DNA from: an uncultured Brevibacterium sp.
GTDB taxonomy: Bacteria; Actinomycetota; Actinomycetes; Actinomycetales; Brevibacteriaceae
DNA length: 8,878 nt
Direction of reading: 5' to 3'
NCBI GenBank assembly: GCA_943914815.1
Contig: CALUDL010000070.1
Span: forward strand, 1-8,878
Of this stretch, positions 7,539 to 8,878 are shown piece by piece (within the stretch, counting starts at the first letter, position 1; every line of letters begins with the position of its first letter). Under the pieces are notes generated by a model, which was not told where the DNA came from, made no database searches, and saw only the letters and a program-made list of their open reading frames with translations. The position numbers and the translations under genes were made by a program.

Positions 7539-8502
7539 CGGCGAGCTCCTTTAACCGTTCAACCGTGTGGCGATACGCGTCTTGATAGGCCTGAACAACC
7601 TCAGATGGCTCCAGTGGCCTAACGAGTGTCCCCAGGCCCAGAATTTCGGATATGAATGCGTGCGTGTCTGTCACGTCCACGGTGATGCGGTCCCAGCCAT
7701 CATCAATACGCGTGACGCTCTGAGCGCGTGCCCGTAAGTCTTCTCCGCGTCCCCGAGCAACCGCTACCGTCGCACTCACGGTGGGATCGGACCGCACATA
7801 ATCACGTGCCGAAAAATCCTGTGGAATGTCGTACGCACCTGCACGGTATTTGGGGTGGTGCTTGACTTTTCCTACGATCCTGCTGAGCCTAAACACCCTG
7901 ATCCCCTGCCGGTCCACGTCATAGCCCACAACGTAAACTCGTGGGCCTCGGCTGAGAACTCCGTATGGGAAAAGTGTGCGTACTTCTGGCTGTCCACCCG
8001 CCTTGCGATACGTGAACGTTTGGGGCCTACGATCCTCAACTGCGTCGATAAACCGGCCGGTGAGTTGCGTGTTTGTAGCTGCTGCGGGAACAGGAACGTC
8101 ACGCTGTGTGAGGTCTTCGCCCAAACCCGTGAGCTTAGTGATAGCGCGCACCGCAGGACCGGTTTGTGGAAGCCACACGGACGCTGCCCGGAGCACCTCC
8201 ACCTGGGCGGGTGTCAAGGATATTTCGTCTAACGCATAGTCCTCATCAGTAATGCGGTAGCCGTACACCACGTCTTCATTAGGGCGGTTGTTCCAGCCCG
8301 TGCTGGAGATATTGATCCCCATGCCGCGCAGGGTGGCTTTGTCGCGTTCAAACATGCGGTTGAACGCGTCAGCGCTCAGGTTTTCGTATCCTTCAACGTG
8401 TTGACGGATCTGCGCTTTGCTCATCCACGTCCGCGTATTGCGCAGCGCGAAGAGCAGGTTGAGAAGCCTTTCGTACTGCTTGCGAACTGGCGCCGCAACC
8501 AT
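7531..8502 (-). CDS. pafB: WYL-domain transcriptional regulator PafB
   Basis: PafB is the partner of PafC in the actinobacterial PafBC regulator, which in mycobacteria drives many DNA-repair genes independently of LexA. From the ATG at 8502 the product has 323 residues. An N-terminal helix-turn-helix (about 7-65) carries the family segment FNRMFERDKATLRGMGI (47-63). The WYL domain lies at about 145-215 and the WCX-type C-terminal domain at about 235-320. At the signature position the sequence is PRVYVVGYD (187-195), so the Trp of WYL is Val; FRLSRI (204-209) after it is conserved. The reading frame stays open for another 51 codons to 8655, but that part overlaps the FKBP gene and has no PafB-like sequence. 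The ATG at 8502 shares a base with the FKBP stop (TAATG). No clear Shine-Dalgarno sequence is present, so re-initiation after FKBP translation is likely. Confidence 0.9.
   Translation of the reverse strand: MVAAPVRKQYERLLNLLFALRNTRTWMSKAQIRQHVEGYENLSADAFNRMFERDKATLRGMGINISSTGWNNRPNEDVVYGYRITDEDYALDEISLTPAQVEVLRAASVWLPQTGPAVRAITKLTGLGEDLTQRDVPVPAAATNTQLTGRFIDAVEDRRPQTFTYRKAGGQPEVRTLFPYGVLSRGPRVYVVGYDVDRQGIRVFRLSRIVGKVKHHPKYRAGAYDIPQDFSARDYVRSDPTVSATVAVARGRGEDLRARAQSVTRIDDGWDRITVDVTDTHAFISEILGLGTLVRPLEPSEVVQAYQDAYRHTVERLKELAGE
7546..7551 (-). promoter_or_regulatory. Ribosome binding site of pafC
   Basis: AAGGAG on the minus strand lies 7 bases upstream of the GTG at 7538, within the final codons of pafB. 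It supports the GTG start and its 8-base overlap with pafB. The nearby ATG in TAATG is in another frame and is not the start. Confidence 0.8.
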
Positions 8503-8878
8503 TAGCCCACAGCAACCAAGATGTCGACGACGAACACCAGCGTGGCACCACCTGGGATGTTGGGCGGTGATCCAGCGTCGCCGTATCCCTTGTCGGCGGG
8601 AACAATCAAGAGAACCTGGGATCCGACCTTCTGGCCCTTCACACCTTCGTCCCAACCAGCGATGACTTCACGTTTTTCTCGTCCGGCAATGCCTTCACCG
8701 GAACTCAGAGTAAAGGAGAACGGTTGCCCACGGTCCCAACTTGAGTCGAACGGCTGGCTTGGGTCATCCCACAGCCATCCCGTGTAGTGGACTGTGACCT
8801 TCTGACCTTCTTTGACCTCGGGCCCGTCACCTTCAATTGCCGGTTTCACCGTGAGCTTGTCCGGTGCGTCACCCTTCG
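8502..8878 (-). CDS. FKBP-type peptidyl-prolyl cis-trans isomerase, 5'-truncated by window edge
   Basis: This is the C-terminal part of an FKBP-type prolyl isomerase, which speeds cis-trans isomerisation of Xaa-Pro bonds during folding. The frame is open to the window end, giving 124 visible residues. The GTG at 8849 is probably an internal valine in a linker before the domain. The FKBP fold is complete. Counting that GTG as residue 1, expected active-site residues are Y22 (VHYTG), F34-D35, F44 or F46, V62-I63-W66 (EVIAGW), Y89 (GYG) and F106. A 9-codon near-repeat precedes VIAGW and lengthens the loop there. In many actinobacteria the FKBP gene at this locus encodes an exported lipoprotein, sometimes with two FKBP domains. 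The signal peptide would be beyond the edge, so location is inferred. The TAA stop overlaps the pafB ATG by one base. Confidence 0.9.
   Translation of the reverse strand, partial: KGDAPDKLTVKPAIEGDGPEVKEGQKVTVHYTGWLWDDPSQPFDSSWDRGQPFSFTLSSGEGIAGREKREVIAGWDEGVKGQKVGSQVLLIVPADKGYGDAGSPPNIPGGATLVFVVDILVAVG
8646..8699 (-). repeat. Two-copy 27-base imperfect tandem repeat inside the FKBP gene
   Basis: Two adjacent 27-base units lie in frame within the FKBP coding sequence. On the minus strand the first unit (8699-8673) encodes GEGIAGREK and the second (8672-8646) encodes REVIAGWDE. By hand alignment 18 of 27 bases match, with 13 of 16 matching in the core GTGAAGnCATnGCnGG. The second unit corresponds to the canonical FKBP segment. 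The first is extra relative to FKBP12-like proteins, where about four residues separate the preceding strand from VIxGW, against thirteen here. Confidence 0.6.

Noticed and set aside
8503..8655. A 51-codon N-terminal extension of PafB.
   Set aside because: It lies entirely opposite no free space but within the FKBP coding sequence in another frame, and its Arg/Cys-rich sequence has no PafB similarity. The ATG at 8502 gives the expected family N-terminus.

Overview
This window comes from a moderately GC-rich actinomycete. I hand-counted the first line at about 55% G+C. The protein families and gene order fit Actinomycetota, most likely Micrococcales or a related group; I cannot name a genus. 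Eight protein genes cover almost all of the window, and six of them lie on the minus strand. No RNA genes, insertion sequences, CRISPR arrays or phage-like genes were seen. No gene-free gap exceeds about 30 bases.

Plus strand, 2-2859: the 3' part of a DnaQ-like DEDDh 3'-5' exonuclease gene, cut by the left edge, is followed by secA2. The secA2 start codon shares one base with the exonuclease stop. SecA2 is a short SecA paralogue that lacks most of the helical wing domain and the C-terminal zinc-binding tail.

Minus strand, read from right to left, 8878-2889: the C-terminal FKBP domain of a peptidyl-prolyl isomerase (cut by the right edge), pafB, pafC, tatA, tatC, then a HelY-type Ski2/Mtr4-like helicase. 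Junctions are overlaps of 1, 8 and 4 bases or gaps of 28 and 24 bases, so the six genes look like one operon. This order is a familiar actinobacterial arrangement, usually found downstream of the Pup ligase gene pafA, which would lie beyond the right edge. The two gene groups converge at a 29-base gap with no recognisable terminator.

Functionally the locus mixes protein export (TatA, TatC and SecA2), extracytoplasmic folding (FKBP, if it is the usual exported form), a DNA-damage-responsive regulator pair (PafB/PafC) and nucleic-acid enzymes (HelY and the exonuclease). I did not find an undescribed system: this is mostly a conserved housekeeping region. The points most worth a second look are a probable 9-codon tandem duplication beside the FKBP active site, a usually conserved TatC glutamate replaced by phenylalanine, changes in the WYL signature of both PafB and PafC, and a Cys/His cluster in the helicase.
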